DNA from: Pseudomonas mendocina
GTDB lineage: Bacteria > Pseudomonadota > Gammaproteobacteria > Pseudomonadales > Pseudomonadaceae
DNA length: 64,000 nt
Direction: 5' to 3'
NCBI RefSeq assembly: GCF_003008615.1
Contig: NZ_CP027657.1
Span: forward strand, 3,348,001 to 3,412,000
Position 1 is the first letter of the stretch; every line of letters begins with the position of its first letter. This document shows positions 63,399-64,000 of this stretch, one piece after another. The position numbers were made by a program, and so were the translations under genes. The notes beneath the pieces are model-generated. The model searched no databases, was not told where the DNA came from, and saw nothing but the letters and a program-made list of their open reading frames with translations.

Positions 63399-64000
63399 AT
63401 GGCTGTTGGTCTTGGCCCGCTGTCTACCCTGCACCCTGTTCCTGGTTTCGAACTGGGCATCGCTTCGGCCGGCATCAAGCGCCCCGGGCGCAAGGATGTG
63501 GTGGTGATGCGCTGTGCCGAGGGCTCGCGCATTGCCGGGGTGACCACGACCAATGCCTTCTGCGCCGCGCCGGTACTGATTACCCGTGAGCGCCTCGGTG
63601 GCGAAGTGCGTTATCTGCTGACCAATACCGGCAATGCCAACGCCGGCACCGGTGCTGATGGCCTGGCACGCGCCCGTCGTTCCTGCGCGCGCCTGGCGGA
63701 ACTGACTGGGGTGGCGGAGAGCGCCGTACTGCCGTTTTCCACCGGTGTGATCGGCGAACCGTTGCCAGTAGAGAAAATCGAATCTGCCCTGCAGGCCGCC
63801 CTGGATGACCTCAAGGCCGACAACTGGGAAGCCGCAGCCACCGGCATCATGACCACCGATACCCTGCCCAAGGGTGCCAGTCGTCAGTTCCAGCACGATG
63901 GCGTGACCGTCACCGTAACCGGTATCAGTAAGGGCGCCGGGATGATCCGTCCGAACATGGCCACCATGCTCGGCTACATCGCCACCGACGCCAAGGTCGC
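63399..64000 (+). CDS. argJ: Bifunctional ornithine acetyltransferase/N-acetylglutamate synthase, 3' end cut
   Basis: The first 200 residues of ArgJ, which transfers the acetyl group from N-acetylornithine to glutamate in the arginine acetyl cycle. The ribosome site AAGGAG precedes ATG 63399. Typical stretches are [17 protein letters not shown], the [10 protein letters not shown] segment, and [13 protein letters not shown] at the window edge; Thr189 in ATML is the nucleophile made when the precursor cleaves itself there. The C-terminal half lies beyond the window. Confidence 0.97.
   Translation, partial: MAVGLGPLSTLHPVPGFELGIASAGIKRPGRKDVVVMRCAEGSRIAGVTTTNAFCAAPVLITRERLGGEVRYLLTNTGNANAGTGADGLARARRSCARLAELTGVAESAVLPFSTGVIGEPLPVEKIESALQAALDDLKADNWEAAATGIMTTDTLPKGASRQFQHDGVTVTVTGISKGAGMIRPNMATMLGYIATDAKV

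Overview
The window is a chromosomal segment of a Pseudomonas species, most likely from the P. mendocina/oleovorans side of the genus (that finer placement is a guess). Support: high GC with strong third-position GC bias, a complete pseudomonad-type mra/dcw division cluster starting with rnpB and mraZ and ending with lpxC, and gene order matching P. aeruginosa PAO1 in two blocks as I remember that map (PAO1 locus numbers below are from memory, not looked up). It is almost entirely housekeeping core genome. There is one insertion sequence and no prophage, integron, CRISPR array or genomic island. I recognised no tRNA gene.

Block 1 (1-20,500) follows roughly PA4017 down to PA3997. A minus-strand run encodes a lipoprotein joining MORN repeats to a C13/caspase-like peptidase, an atypical SDR, an acidic-tailed small protein and a methyltransferase. 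Next come a MaoC hydratase (PhaJ4-like), a CidA/LrgB membrane pair, a LON-domain protein, a DedA-PAP2 fusion membrane protein, a 3-methyladenine DNA glycosylase, an LCMT-like methyltransferase and an RhlA-like hydrolase with an extra C-terminal domain. The elongation-wall cluster follows: proA-nadD-rsfS-rlmH-mrdA(PBP2)-mrdB(RodA)-sltB1-rlpA-dacC-ybeD-lipB. lipA, which I expect right after lipB, is absent here.

Block 2 (20,617-40,220) follows roughly PA4441 down to PA4422. It holds a YhcB-like protein, an alpha/beta hydrolase, trpS and zapE, then an intact IS481-family element (24,920-26,210) lying inside a dispersed palindromic repeat. After it come a secreted hypothetical protein, a GlxA-type regulator, an acyl-CoA dehydrogenase, a Tas-like aldo/keto reductase, rplM-rpsI, petABC (bc1 complex), sspAB, the minus-strand operon lpoA-yraN-gmhA-dolP, and rsmI.

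Block 3 (40,221-64,000) begins with rnpB and a clear sigma70 promoter followed by four 10-bp direct repeats that fit a MraZ operator. The division/wall cluster is mraZ-rsmH-ftsL-ftsI-murE-murF-mraY-murD-ftsW-murG-murC-ddlB-ftsQ-ftsA-ftsZ-lpxC, mostly with overlapping start and stop codons, closed by a strong terminator. It is followed by dciA (minus), an M23 peptidase, secA and the 5' part of argJ, cut by the window end.

Together the genes cover two peptidoglycan machines (RodA/PBP2 elongation and FtsW/FtsI division), precursor synthesis, outer-membrane lipid A commitment (LpxC), protein export (SecA), the cytochrome bc1 complex and ribosome function. The least explained items are the MORN-C13 lipoprotein operon, the RhlA-like hydrolase with a possible PilZ-like tail, the DedA-PAP2 fusion, and the block 1/block 2 junction at the lipB terminator. 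I found no convincing new multi-gene system; these are the best leads.
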